Assembly (NCBI RefSeq): GCF_019802045.1
Contig: NZ_JAHVHU010000005.1
Span: 62,001 to 126,000, forward strand
DNA: 64,000 nucleotides
Source of the DNA: Membranihabitans marinus
GTDB taxonomy: Bacteria > Bacteroidota > Bacteroidia > Chitinophagales > Saprospiraceae
Reading direction: 5' to 3'
Shown here: positions 9,354 to 18,075 of the stretch, piece by piece
Layout: every line of letters begins with the position of its first letter
Numbering within the stretch: the stretch's first letter is position 1
Notes under the pieces: model-generated
Told to the model about the DNA's origin: nothing
The model's input: only the letters and a program-made list of their open reading frames with translations
Database searches by the model: none
Program-made: the position numbers and the translations under genes

Positions 9354-10061
9354 TTAAGGAGTATTAACGGGTTCCTGCAATAAATCCATAAATTCAACCG
9401 AAGTACGCTCCATTTTATAGACTACTTTTTCCACACTGGAAACCAATAAGTTGTACGCTATAAATGCAAAAATGCCCACAAACAAGCCAAATGCGGTCGT
9501 AATCAATGCCTGATAAATTCCGCCAGCCAATACGTCGGGTGTTACATTCTCAGCGGTGGCCATTTGGTAAAACGCCAAAATCATACCGGTTACCGTCCCA
9601 AAAAATCCGATCATGGGAGCTGCTCCGGCGATAGATGCCAACGTACTTAGGTTTTTTTCCAAGCGAAAAAGTTCAAGGTTGCCCACATTTTCGATCGAGG
9701 CATTGACATCGGTCAATGGTTTGCCGATTCTCATCAACCCCTTTTCGATCATATGCGCAGCTGGTGAATCGTTACTTTGGCAAAGTGCTTTGGCGCCCAT
9801 AATATTCCCCGCCTGAACACTGGCCCGAATGTTGTTCATGAAATTATCATCAATCTTTCCGGCTCGTTGAATCGCAGAATACCGCTCGACAAATAAATAA
9901 ACAGCAACGACGAACATGGCGATTAATATCAGCACAATAACGATCCCAATCCATCCACTTTTGGTAATGAGTTCAAATAAACTTTCCCGTTCAATGGTTG
10001 TTTGTTCTTCAAGATTTACTGCTTGATCCTGAAGCAATGCAATGAAATTTAGTAGATTCAT
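9354..10061 (-). CDS. exbB: ExbB/TolQ/MotA family proton channel protein
   Basis: This 235-residue inner-membrane protein has a first membrane segment around 35-58 and two further ones around 143-168 and 183-210, the ExbB/TolQ arrangement. The GAAPMIGFFGTVTGMILAF segment near 144-162 is the conserved membrane-channel motif of the family. It is the first gene of an exbB-exbD-tonB-like group and is preceded by a good Bacteroidota promoter at 10090-10118. It pairs with the ExbD next door to form the proton-driven motor. Confidence 0.93.
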   Translation of the reverse strand: MNLLNFIALLQDQAVNLEEQTTIERESLFELITKSGWIGIVIVLILIAMFVVAVYLFVERYSAIQRAGKIDDNFMNNIRASVQAGNIMGAKALCQSNDSPAAHMIEKGLMRIGKPLTDVNASIENVGNLELFRLEKNLSTLASIAGAAPMIGFFGTVTGMILAFYQMATAENVTPDVLAGGIYQALITTAFGLFVGIFAFIAYNLLVSSVEKVVYKMERTSVEFMDLLQEPVNTP

Positions 10062-10089
10062 AAAACTTATACTGGTTTGAAGTAATTCC

Positions 10090-10118
10090 CAAATTTACGG
10101 ATAATAATATATTATCAA
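10090..10118 (-). promoter_or_regulatory. Promoter of the exbB operon
   Basis: On the minus strand TAAATTTG (10090-10097) matches the Bacteroidota -7 box TAnnTTTG, and TTG (10116-10118) lies 18 bp further upstream as the -33 box. The exbB start is 29 bp downstream of the -7 box. Confidence 0.65.
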
Positions 10119-10245
10119 TAATTATAATACGTAATATTTAAAAAAAATTCAGGAGGTAAATTTTAAGATAGAATGATAAATAATTTGAATTTATTATCTT
10201 ATCACCCTAAAATAATGACTTCCGATCAAATAAATATTTCTTAAT

Positions 10246-10275
10246 TTGATTACTACGATGAATTTTTTAACTTTG
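10246..10275 (+). promoter_or_regulatory. Promoter of fadN-fadA
   Basis: TTG at 10246-10248 and TAACTTTG at 10268-10275 are separated by 19 bp and match the Bacteroidota TTG/TAnnTTTG consensus. The fadN start codon is 22 bp downstream. The divergent exbB promoter lies about 130 bp away. Confidence 0.7.
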
Positions 10276-10297
10276 AGTCAAATTCAAAAACGATATT

Positions 10298-12685
10298 ATG
10301 CGACGTATAAATAAAGTAGCTGTCCTGGGATCCGGTATAATGGGATCAGGAATCGCATGCCATCTTGCCAATGCCGGGTTTTCCGTGCTTATGATGGACA
10401 TGCTTCCTAAAAACCTGACTGAAGATCAGTCAAAAAATTCTCAAGCTCGCAATGCCGTGGCCGCGAAAGCGCTGAAGCAGGCAATGAAATCTAAACCCGC
10501 TCCCCTGTTCACTGCTGATATGGCGGATCGGATCACCATCGGCAACTTTGAAGATGATCTGGAAAAAATTAAGGATTACGATTGGATCATAGAAGTCATC
10601 GTAGAACGGCTCGACATCAAACAATCATTATTTGAAAAGGTCGACCAATACCGGGCGAAAGGCAGCGTCGTATCGTCGAACACCTCCGGAATACCCATCC
10701 ATATGATGGCCCAGGGCCGCTCTGAAGACTTTAAGAAACACTTTCTGGGGACCCACTTCTTCAATCCACCACGGTATTTGAGGCTGTTGGAAATCATACC
10801 TACAGCGGATACCGATGAAGCTGTCGTCGAATTCTTTATGGAGTTTGGTCAAACCAATCTTGGAAAAGAAACCGTGCGGTGTAAAGACACTCCAGCCTTT
10901 ATCGGAAACCGGATCGGAGTCTCATCCATGGCCAAGGTTTTTGAATTAACCCGAGAATTGGGACTGCGCTTGCATGAAGTAGATAAATTGACCGGTCCGG
11001 CGATCGGTCGTCCTAAAACGGGCACTTTTCGGCTCGGAGATCTGGTCGGTCTCGACACAGCAGTCAAGGTCATGAAAGGTCTTCAGGAGCGATGTCCGGA
11101 CGATCAGGAAATCCAAAAAATGGAGATCCCTGAATTTTTGAATTATTTGGTTGAAAACGAATACCTGGGAAATAAATCCGGACAAGGTTTTTATCTCAAA
11201 ACCGACGAAAAGGACGACAAAGGAAGATCTGTCATTCTGGAACTCAATCTCGAATCCCTAGAATACGAAAAAGCACCTTCATCGGATATACAAAGTCTGA
11301 AAACTTCGAAACAAATCGAAGATGTTCCCCGACGACTACAAGCCCTATGGAAGATGGATGACAAAGGGGCGGAACTTATCCGCCGATCATTGGCTTTTAC
11401 CTTTTTATATTCAGCTAACCAGATCCCTGAAATATCAGAAAACATTTACAGCATCGATCAAGCCCTAAAAGCTGGTTTTGCCTGGAACTACGGTCCATTC
11501 GAATACGCCGATATTATTGGCGTCGATAAAATGATCGAGATCGGACAACAGATGGGCATGGACGTACCTGAATGGATAACAGCCTACCAAAATTCCGACG
11601 CAGACAAATTCTATAAGATTCAGGAGAATACACCTCACTATTATGACTTAAAGGATCAGGATTATAAAAAAATACCGGGCACTGGTGATCAGATCAAAAT
11701 GGCCTGGTTCAAATCAAAAGAGCCTGTTTTCTCCAATGATGAGTTGGTATTACATGATATCGGAGAAGGAGTACTGGGTCTGGAATTCACCAGTAAATCC
11801 AATACCATTGGTGAAGGCATCCTACGCGGTATCGGAGAATCGATTGATCTTGCTGAATCAGGAGACTGGAAAGGCTTGGTCATTGCGAATGACGCTAAAA
11901 ACTTTACAGTAGGAGCCAATCTAATGTTGATCGGTTCTTTGGCCTTCCAACAGGAATTTGATGAACTTCATATGGCTGTAAAATTATTTCAGGACACAAG
12001 CATGCGCATTCGCACCAGCAAAATTCCCGTTGTGGCAGCTACTCAGGGTTATGTATTCGGGGGTGGTTGTGAGTTCGTCATGCACACCGACAGTACAATC
12101 GCCTCTGCTGAATCCTACATCGGATTAGTGGAAGTAGGAGTCGGTCTTCTCCCCGGGGGAGGTGGCAGTAAGGAGTTTGCTGTCCGGGCAGCGGATGAAT
12201 ATGCAGGTTCTCTGGTACCCAATAACATCCTTATGGATTGGTTCAAAGTGGTAGCAATGGGTGAAGTTTCCACCTCCGCGCACGAAGCTATAAGATATGG
12301 ATACCTCAATAAAAAAGACAAAATCGTCATGCAACAGGACGATCGCATTACTTTGGCCAGACATCAGGTGCTCGATTTGGCCGATGGCTATGTAGCGCCC
12401 ACGGTTCGCAATGACATTAAAGTATTGGGAAGATCTGGACTAGGTACACTGGAATTAGGAATCAACGAACTCCGTTTGGGACGATATGCCAGCGAGCACG
12501 ATGCCAAGATAGCCAGTAAAATCGCTCATGTATTGTGTGGTGGAGACTTGAGTGCGCCGCAAGAAGTCAGCGAAACCTACTTGCTCGATCTGGAACGTGA
12601 GGCATTCCTCAGTCTGTGTACAGAGCAAAAAACACTGGAACGAATACAGCATATGCTGGAAACCGGAAAACCACTTCGCAACTAA
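10298..12685 (+). CDS. fadN: FadN-type 3-hydroxyacyl-CoA dehydrogenase / enoyl-CoA hydratase
   Basis: This 795-residue bifunctional beta-oxidation enzyme hydrates enoyl-CoA and oxidises L-3-hydroxyacyl-CoA with NAD+. The order is dehydrogenase first: Rossmann motif GSGIMGSG at 11-18 and GTHFFNPP at 151-158 with the catalytic histidine. A crotonase/enoyl-CoA hydratase domain follows from about 475 to 700, including the glycine-rich GGGCEF near 587 and LLPGGGG near 620. This order matches Bacillus-type FadN and is the reverse of E. coli FadB. The thiolase gene follows after 29 bp, forming the fadN-fadA pair. No acyl-CoA dehydrogenase lies beside them. Confidence 0.92.
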   Translation: MRRINKVAVLGSGIMGSGIACHLANAGFSVLMMDMLPKNLTEDQSKNSQARNAVAAKALKQAMKSKPAPLFTADMADRITIGNFEDDLEKIKDYDWIIEVIVERLDIKQSLFEKVDQYRAKGSVVSSNTSGIPIHMMAQGRSEDFKKHFLGTHFFNPPRYLRLLEIIPTADTDEAVVEFFMEFGQTNLGKETVRCKDTPAFIGNRIGVSSMAKVFELTRELGLRLHEVDKLTGPAIGRPKTGTFRLGDLVGLDTAVKVMKGLQERCPDDQEIQKMEIPEFLNYLVENEYLGNKSGQGFYLKTDEKDDKGRSVILELNLESLEYEKAPSSDIQSLKTSKQIEDVPRRLQALWKMDDKGAELIRRSLAFTFLYSANQIPEISENIYSIDQALKAGFAWNYGPFEYADIIGVDKMIEIGQQMGMDVPEWITAYQNSDADKFYKIQENTPHYYDLKDQDYKKIPGTGDQIKMAWFKSKEPVFSNDELVLHDIGEGVLGLEFTSKSNTIGEGILRGIGESIDLAESGDWKGLVIANDAKNFTVGANLMLIGSLAFQQEFDELHMAVKLFQDTSMRIRTSKIPVVAATQGYVFGGGCEFVMHTDSTIASAESYIGLVEVGVGLLPGGGGSKEFAVRAADEYAGSLVPNNILMDWFKVVAMGEVSTSAHEAIRYGYLNKKDKIVMQQDDRITLARHQVLDLADGYVAPTVRNDIKVLGRSGLGTLELGINELRLGRYASEHDAKIASKIAHVLCGGDLSAPQEVSETYLLDLEREAFLSLCTEQKTLERIQHMLETGKPLRN

Positions 12686-12714
12686 TTTACTCATTAATCC
12701 AATAACTAAAAATA

Positions 12715-13884
12715 ATGGAAGCATACATCATAAAGTGTTATCGTACAGCAGTAGGCAAAGCGCCACGCGGGGTTTTTCGATTTACCCGTCCAGAAGATCT
12801 GGCCGTCGCCGTCATTAATCGCATCATGGATGAAGTTCCCGGACTGGAAGCCAGCGAAGTAGATGATGTATTGGTCGGCTGTGCCAACCCCATGGGCGAA
12901 CAGGGACTGCAGATCGGACGCCGAATTAGCCTGGAAGCTTTGGGTGAAAAAGTTCCTGGAGTGACCGTGAACCGGTATTGTGGATCGGGTCTCGAAACTA
13001 TTGCTATGGCGACCGCCAAAATTCGCTCAGGAATGGGGCATGTATTTATAGCTGGCGGTGCAGAAAGCATGAGTCTGATTCCTATGACCGGCTTAAAAAT
13101 GGCCCCGAAGTACGATGTTGTAAAAAACACACCAGACCATCTGGTCTCTATGGGGTTAACAGCCGAAGCGGTAGCTCGTAAATACGACATTTCACGTGAA
13201 GACCAGGATGCGTTTGCCCTGCGTTCACATCAAAATGCCGCTCACGCTATCGATAAAGGCTATTTCGAATCTCAGATTGTGCCTTTTGAAGTCCATCAGG
13301 TCTATGTAGAAGAGGGTGAACGCAAAGAACGGAATTATACCGTCGATACTGACGAAGGAATACGTCGCGACACCTCCCTGGAGGCATTGGCTAAGCTTCG
13401 TCCTGTATTTACCAGAGGGGGCAGTGTGACGGCAGGAAATACCTCTCAGACGTCGGATGGCGCGTCTTTCACCTTAGTCGTTAGTGAGGAAGTTGTCAAG
13501 CGGTTAAACCTCACCCCCATGGCCCGATTAATCAGTTGCGCATCAGCTGGAGTAGATCCCTTATATATGGGAATCGGACCGATCGCTGCTGTACCTAAAG
13601 CACTAGATCAGGCCAATATGAGCCTCGACCAGATCGATTTGATCGAACTAAATGAAGCATTTGCCACCCAAAGCCTGGCGGTAACCCGGGAACTGGGCTT
13701 TGATTTGGACAAGCTCAACGTCAACGGCGGAGCCATTGCCCTGGGTCATCCATTGGGTTGTACCGGTGCGAAATTGTCCACGCAGATCATTCATGAACTT
13801 CATCGACGGAACGGAAAGTATGGATTAGTTACCGCGTGCATCGGGGGTGGTCAGGGTATTGCCGGAGTATTTGAGAAGATGTAG
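12715..13884 (+). CDS. fadA: Acetyl-CoA C-acyltransferase (3-ketoacyl-CoA thiolase)
   Basis: The 389-residue thiolase catalyses the last beta-oxidation step, cleaving 3-ketoacyl-CoA with CoA. All three catalytic sites are present: nucleophile Cys89 in NRYCGSG, His345 in [14 protein letters not shown], and Cys375 in CIGGGQG. The length is normal. It lies 29 bp behind fadN and is almost certainly co-transcribed with it from the promoter at 10246-10275. Confidence 0.95.
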   Translation: MEAYIIKCYRTAVGKAPRGVFRFTRPEDLAVAVINRIMDEVPGLEASEVDDVLVGCANPMGEQGLQIGRRISLEALGEKVPGVTVNRYCGSGLETIAMATAKIRSGMGHVFIAGGAESMSLIPMTGLKMAPKYDVVKNTPDHLVSMGLTAEAVARKYDISREDQDAFALRSHQNAAHAIDKGYFESQIVPFEVHQVYVEEGERKERNYTVDTDEGIRRDTSLEALAKLRPVFTRGGSVTAGNTSQTSDGASFTLVVSEEVVKRLNLTPMARLISCASAGVDPLYMGIGPIAAVPKALDQANMSLDQIDLIELNEAFATQSLAVTRELGFDLDKLNVNGGAIALGHPLGCTGAKLSTQIIHELHRRNGKYGLVTACIGGGQGIAGVFEKM

Positions 13885-14131
13885 CGTACCTTATCTGAAC
13901 GACAAATAATAATAGATATCATGTATCGATGAAAAAGCACGTGCAGCTACAAGTCAGATGCAGATCTAAATCTTGTTCTGTAGATAATCAACCATCAACA
14001 GACCAAATCTCATTGGCTCGTCCGGATCAGTCTGATTGAGAAACAATTTAATTAAAACCCCAGATTTTAGTTCAAATGATGTCAGGCTGGTATCCTTTTA
14101 ATCATTACGACAACTCATTCTAAACCTTCCT

Positions 14132-15040
14132 ATGTCCCTCCGTCTCCGACTTTTCCTTTGGTTATTGCATCGAAATCCAGAATCCATGGCCGCCACCGAG
14201 CTCAGCGAGTATCGACGACAGGTTAATGAAAGTTGGCGTAAAAACCGGTGGTGGATTGATGGCCGCTTGGTTCAACTTCCGATGGTGAAAAATCACTACA
14301 TCGAAAATCGTCAGGGTGAACCCATTCAGGTACGACAGTATAAATCCAAGAATTCCAACGGAAAGGTTTTATTTTATCTTCACGGCGGTGGCTGGGTAGG
14401 ACGAAATATCGACACCTATGATAATTTTTGCCGACGCATCAGTCGACATACTAAAATGACGGTCTACTCCATTGGATATCGGCTATCACCAGAAGTAAAA
14501 TTTCCGGGCGCTCTGGAAGATGGTATCGATGCAATTCGTCATTTTATCAATAATCACAACCTCGATGTTAATCGACTGCATTTGTGCGGTGACAGCGCCG
14601 GAGGGAATATGGCTATCGGAATCACTTATCTCCTCCGCCAGGAAGTATCATTTCAAAAACTACTCCTGCTTTACCCGCCTGTATCCACACTGTTCAATCA
14701 ACCTTCTATGGAGACTTATGGGAAAGGACACATCATAGAAAAAGAGGATATCACCTGGATGCGTGACCAGTATTTGGGTCCGGACACTAAATCAAACAAC
14801 CCGCTGGTCTCTCCTCTTTACTATCAGGATTTTAGTTTTCTTCCGACTACGATGGTATCTGTCGGTGGAAAAGATCCGCTTTATGATCAGGTGGTCGAAT
14901 TTACAAAGAAGGTGCAATCCGATGGTCAACCAATTGAATTCCATCAGTATCCTGATCTGCCACACGGATTTTATCTATTGCACAATTTATCCCGGTCAGT
15001 TCGAAGAGCGTATCAGGATGTGTATAAGTTTTACAGGTGA
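14132..15040 (+). CDS. Alpha/beta hydrolase, hormone-sensitive-lipase (HSL) type esterase
   Basis: This 302-residue hydrolase probably acts on short acyl esters. The oxyanion-hole motif HGGGW (84-88), nucleophile elbow GDSAG with Ser155, Asp248 in GGKDPL and His278 in LPHGF complete the catalytic triad, and these motifs define the HSL/bacterial esterase family IV. No signal peptide is convincing, though the N-terminus is hydrophobic (LRLRLFLWLLHR). It is a single plus-strand gene 247 bp after fadA. The physiological substrate is unknown; proximity to fadA may be coincidental. Confidence 0.87.
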   Translation: MSLRLRLFLWLLHRNPESMAATELSEYRRQVNESWRKNRWWIDGRLVQLPMVKNHYIENRQGEPIQVRQYKSKNSNGKVLFYLHGGGWVGRNIDTYDNFCRRISRHTKMTVYSIGYRLSPEVKFPGALEDGIDAIRHFINNHNLDVNRLHLCGDSAGGNMAIGITYLLRQEVSFQKLLLLYPPVSTLFNQPSMETYGKGHIIEKEDITWMRDQYLGPDTKSNNPLVSPLYYQDFSFLPTTMVSVGGKDPLYDQVVEFTKKVQSDGQPIEFHQYPDLPHGFYLLHNLSRSVRRAYQDVYKFYR

Positions 15041-15113
15041 ATATCCTTCGACAAAGAGGTTCAGCTTTTTAAATGGATACACTCATGGAGCGCTCATGCA
15101 CAATTACCAGAAT

Positions 15114-15151
15114 AAAAAACCCGATCCAGCAGCTGTTCTACCGGGTCGGGT
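15114..15151 (-). terminator. Rho-independent terminator of the cupredoxin gene
   Basis: Read on the minus strand, ACCCGA pairs with TCGGGT (15119-15124 with 15146-15151) and is followed by a T6 run (15114-15119). It lies about 50 bp beyond the cupredoxin stop codon. A related hairpin-plus-flank occurs at 16414-16449 behind a broken copy of the same gene end. Confidence 0.7.
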
Positions 15152-15197
15152 ACATTCAGAATACTGAGAATTCATCCTTATGATGACTCCATCCTAT

Positions 15198-15578
15198 TCA
15201 TTTTTTCAACACGATATTTCCTTTCATTGTGGGATGAATACTGCAAAAATAATCCAGCTCCTTTTCAATGACTTTCTTAAATGTTTGTCCGGTAGATAAA
15301 GTACCGGAAGTCCACTCTTGATTTATAAAATCGGTGACATCATGCGGGACAACATCTTCATTTACCCACACCACCGTTTCACCTTTCTCAACAGTTATCT
15401 TCGCCGGAGAAAACGCCATATTTTTTATAGTTATCGTGGTCATTTCCTTCTCCACTTCATCCTGCTTTTTATCTGGCGCCATCCCTTGATCCAAATTATC
15501 ATCACCAGCAGAACAAGCCATACAAAAGGCAATCATCAAAATCAATGAAAAAACCCGGTTTAAGCGTAAATTTTTCAT
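15198..15578 (-). CDS. Plastocyanin-like cupredoxin lipoprotein
   Basis: The 126-residue protein is a small blue-copper-type lipoprotein. The signal peptide ends at a lipobox-like FCMAC with Cys22, so it should be lipid-anchored to the envelope. The cupredoxin fold carries type-1 copper ligands His79 (in VPHDV), Cys112, His115 and Met118 (in CSIHPTM). Such proteins shuttle electrons or hold copper in the periplasm. It starts 8 bp after the DUF4142 gene on the same strand, so both are one transcription unit, closed by the terminator at 15114-15151. A truncated paralogue of its 3' end lies at 16484-16552. Confidence 0.88.
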   Translation of the reverse strand: MKNLRLNRVFSLILMIAFCMACSAGDDNLDQGMAPDKKQDEVEKEMTTITIKNMAFSPAKITVEKGETVVWVNEDVVPHDVTDFINQEWTSGTLSTGQTFKKVIEKELDYFCSIHPTMKGNIVLKK

Positions 15579-15586
15579 AATTGTGT

Positions 15587-16135
15587 TTATTTAAAATTCG
15601 CCTGGGTTTCTTTGGCCATTTTCAGATGATGTTCGAGCACAGGGGCAACTTGTACCAGCAACGCTTTCAACTCTTCATTCTGGGTTTGTGGTATCAAAAT
15701 GTCTTTTACTGCAGCAATGACCGCTTCGTGATAAGCCACCTCATTATCGATATAAGCTTTATCAAATTTTTTCCTCTTGAGTCCTTCCAGTTTTTTGGTG
15801 GTTTCTTCTTCACCCTGTGTCAATTGCTGTGTCAAGGGATTATCTTCGGGGGTCACGCCCAATTTTTTAGCGAGATCCATTGCCTGGTCAATGACACCAG
15901 AATGATCACGGATCATCGTTTCTGCAAATTTTTTCACCTCGGCACGCTTAGACTTTTTCAATGCAAGTTTTCCGTAATTCACATCAACTTGATTGGCAGT
16001 CACAGCAGCCGAAGCGATCTGTGCGTCATTCAATCTTAATGGTGTATCATTTTGGGATTGACCGTCAGTTACCAATAAAGCAATCAGAGCTACAGCTCCG
16101 ATAACCCATCTGGTGCGCATAATGAATGTTTTCAT
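15587..16135 (-). CDS. DUF4142 domain secreted protein
   Basis: The 182-residue product has an N-terminal signal peptide (about 1-27) followed by a helical DUF4142 domain (about 38-180), a ferritin-like four-helix bundle by family description. Recognisable segments are DAQIASAAVTANQVDVNYG, KKFAETMIRDHSGV and AYIDNEVAYHEAV; the conserved histidines (RDH, YHE) could bind metal. DUF4142 proteins are periplasmic and often found in stress or metal contexts, but no defined activity is known to me. The gene directly precedes the cupredoxin, suggesting a joint role in envelope redox or metal handling. Confidence 0.85.
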   Translation of the reverse strand: MKTFIMRTRWVIGAVALIALLVTDGQSQNDTPLRLNDAQIASAAVTANQVDVNYGKLALKKSKRAEVKKFAETMIRDHSGVIDQAMDLAKKLGVTPEDNPLTQQLTQGEEETTKKLEGLKRKKFDKAYIDNEVAYHEAVIAAVKDILIPQTQNEELKALLVQVAPVLEHHLKMAKETQANFK

Positions 16136-16483
16136 GATTAAAATTTTTGATTTAATGAATTTGTTATGTCCATTAGATCAAAAACAGCGGGAGAGGTTAC
16201 AAAAAAAGAGGTATCACTGAAAAATTGCTTCAAGAACTGGCATACCCGGGGGAAGGAGCTCTGTCTGGGAGGAAGGACCCCTGCTCCTTTCATTTCTACC
16301 TGGACTGGGTGCGCCTCCTGGGAGGAAGAAGACCCTACTCCTTTCTTTTTGCCGCGAGCTGGTGCTCACGGTTCCCAAGAAGCTCTTGCACCTTCCTCAT
16401 CAAAGTGCAAAACATAAAAAACCCGTTTCGAGAACAAACCGAAACGGGTACATTCAGAATACTGAGAATCCATTACTATTCCT
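16136..16483. repeat. Non-coding island with AGCTC/CTCC-rich repeats (copy 2)
   Basis: No gene is supported here. From about 16240 to 16400 the sequence is rich in AGCTC, CTCCT and GGAGG blocks (for example GAGCTGGTGCTC near 16356), resembling the palindromic islands at 7826-8010 and 17930-18075 but more degenerate. The end of the stretch contains the terminator at 16414-16449. Confidence 0.4.
16414..16449 (-). terminator. Terminator behind the cupredoxin remnant
   Basis: On the minus strand a perfect 10-bp stem (ACCCGTTTCG at 16421-16430 with CGAAACGGGT at 16440-16449) is followed by a T-run. The flank next to it (ACATTCAGAATACTGAGAAT) is identical to the flank of the terminator at 15114-15151, so this is a duplicated gene end. 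Confidence 0.75.
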
Positions 16484-16552
16484 CTATTCATACTTTTTCA
16501 AAACAATTTTTCCTTTCATCGTAGGATGGATATTGCAAAAATAATCTATATT
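16484..16552 (-). pseudogene. Remnant of a second cupredoxin (C-terminus only)
   Basis: On the minus strand this codes DYFCNIHPTMKGKIVLKKYE and a TAG stop, which closely matches the last residues of the intact cupredoxin at 15198 (DYFCSIHPTMKGNIVLKK). It retains the Cys, His and Met copper ligands but has no upstream fold; it runs directly into the end of another decayed gene. The downstream flank and terminator are also shared. It is therefore a truncated paralogue left by duplication and deletion. Confidence 0.8.
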
Positions 16553-16561
16553 ATCCTAATG

Positions 16562-17650
16562 TCACTTTACAAAAACAATTCTCAGAAGAGATTTATTGTC
16601 AAATGAAAAGTTGACAACCTCATTGCATTTGCCATCACTTACATAGCCAAATTGACCGATGTTTTCGAATGAAAAATAATTTCCGATGGCTCTGCCCCGC
16701 AATTCAAACACCATTTTGTCCTCGGCCCAGCTGGAAGCCGGCACATTCTTGATCTGGACCTTGAGGCATTTGTCGGATTGCTCCGCCAGGAGAAGCTTCT
16801 TGTTTTTTAAATCAAGCTTGAATTTATAATTTTCATCGTCGTCCCATCCTATACCGGATATTCCGTAAATACCATCATCGGACCTTCGAGCTCCGTCCCA
16901 TAAATGCCTTTACTGGTCTCGATTTTCCTTTGTACAGGTATTTTACGGTAGAATTGAAATCCTCGACGAGGAAGGAAAAACTGTATTGTGGTTTTTGAAC
17001 CTGAAGTTTTTAGTTTGGAAGATATATCCGTCACCTCCGTATTGGTATGAAGTATCGATATAGATGCGCCTTCTTCCTGCAGTTTTTTCAGATTGGGGAT
17101 GGTTTGCTTTTCCCGACCATAGAAGAGCAATTCCGGCTTCTTCCCCGGGTTGTATTTGGACGCATACACTATTGTGGGTCGCTCTGAAGATCACCAGTTG
17201 ATCTCCATCTACGAATACCTCATAATTAAGGTGTACCGCATACCTTTTAGCTGCCAGTCCGGGCAGCGTATTCTCATATTCCCGGAGCGTATCGGATTCC
17301 GTCTCTATTTTGAAAACATTGGCGTTTCCGATTCCTTTTCCCGATTCTTCGAAAACAGGTTCCCCACTAATATATCCTTGTAAACTTTGCCTTCCAGATA
17401 GTTGCGAAGGAAATCCACATACATCGCCTGAACCCTTTTACCAGCACCCGTTTTAAAAGTTGCCACCGGATCTTTGGCTTTTCCTGCTATGGCTTCGTAC
17501 ACTTCCACGATTTTTTCATCCCCGTACGTTTTACTGATGTATTGTATAAGGGGGAGGATTGGGGCCTATTGGGTCATCCTTGTCACAGGAAATAAAAAGT
17601 AGTGTAGTCAATAAAGAAAAAACAAAAAAGTAAATTCCGAATCTTTTCAT
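16562..17650 (-). pseudogene. Decayed lipoprotein gene with at least four frameshifts
   Basis: The start at 17650 encodes a lipoprotein signal peptide (MKRFGIYFFVFSLLTTLLF, lipobox Cys22) followed by an acidic, proline-rich linker; this frame meets a TAA at 17531-17533. Coding continues in other frames: LIQYISKTYGDEKIVEVYEA from about 17550, GEPVFEESGKGIGNA from about 17365, YASKYNPGKKPELLFYGREK from about 17170, and DGIYGISGIGWDDDENYKF from about 16880, ending with LLRIVFVK and a stop at 16562. The restored protein would be about 360 residues. I do not recognise the family. Neighbouring genes are intact, so true decay is more likely than sequencing error. Confidence 0.8.
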
Positions 17651-17673
17651 GGCTGGTAAATTTTGGGTCCTAA

Positions 17674-17755
17674 AGTGTTTTGGTCATTTTTATGCATTTC
17701 ACTGTTCAAAACTATTGAGTACAGTGAAGTGCATCGAAAAATGACAAAAAGCACT
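17674..17755. repeat. Long imperfect inverted repeat
   Basis: Arms at 17674-17705 and 17721-17755 are imperfect reverse complements over about 32 bp (both outer ends AGTG/CACT, inner ends CACTGT/ACAGTG) around a 15-bp loop. It sits 24 bp upstream of the start of the decayed lipoprotein gene. There is no T-run immediately after either arm, so it is not an ordinary terminator; a small non-autonomous element or an RNA hairpin are possibilities. Confidence 0.7.
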
Positions 17756-17924
17756 ATAATCTTAACTATATTAGACACAAAATAAGTAAGAGGAACGTGT
17801 ATACAAATGTAAAATCCTCTCTTAACAACCAACAGCACTATTTTTTTACTAAAGGATAAGTACCTGAAAATTGTACTAAGAAATTTTCTAATATTTGAAT
17901 CAGTTGGGAATGTGTATGGAACAT

Positions 17925-18075
17925 ATGGTTAGCCGAGCTTACCACTTATCAGCGGCAGAAGCTCTGCTCCGTTTATCTTGTCAGAGCTGGAGCCCCCCGG
18001 GAGAACGGAGCTCCAGCTCCGTTATTGTCAGAGCTGGAGCCCTGACTTCCCGGAAGTGCTCCCGGCTCCCAGGTC
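17925..18075. repeat. Island of GGAGCT/AGCTCC palindromes (copy 3)
   Basis: Part of a 425-bp stretch without a gene (17651-18075). A direct repeat TTGTCAGAGCTGGAGCCC occurs twice (near 17970 and 18025). Between them AACGGAGCT-cc-AGCTCCGTT (18004-18023) is a perfect 9-bp-arm palindrome. The core is the same as in the islands at 7826 and 38215. It ends at the stop codon of the TrpB-like gene. Confidence 0.7.
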
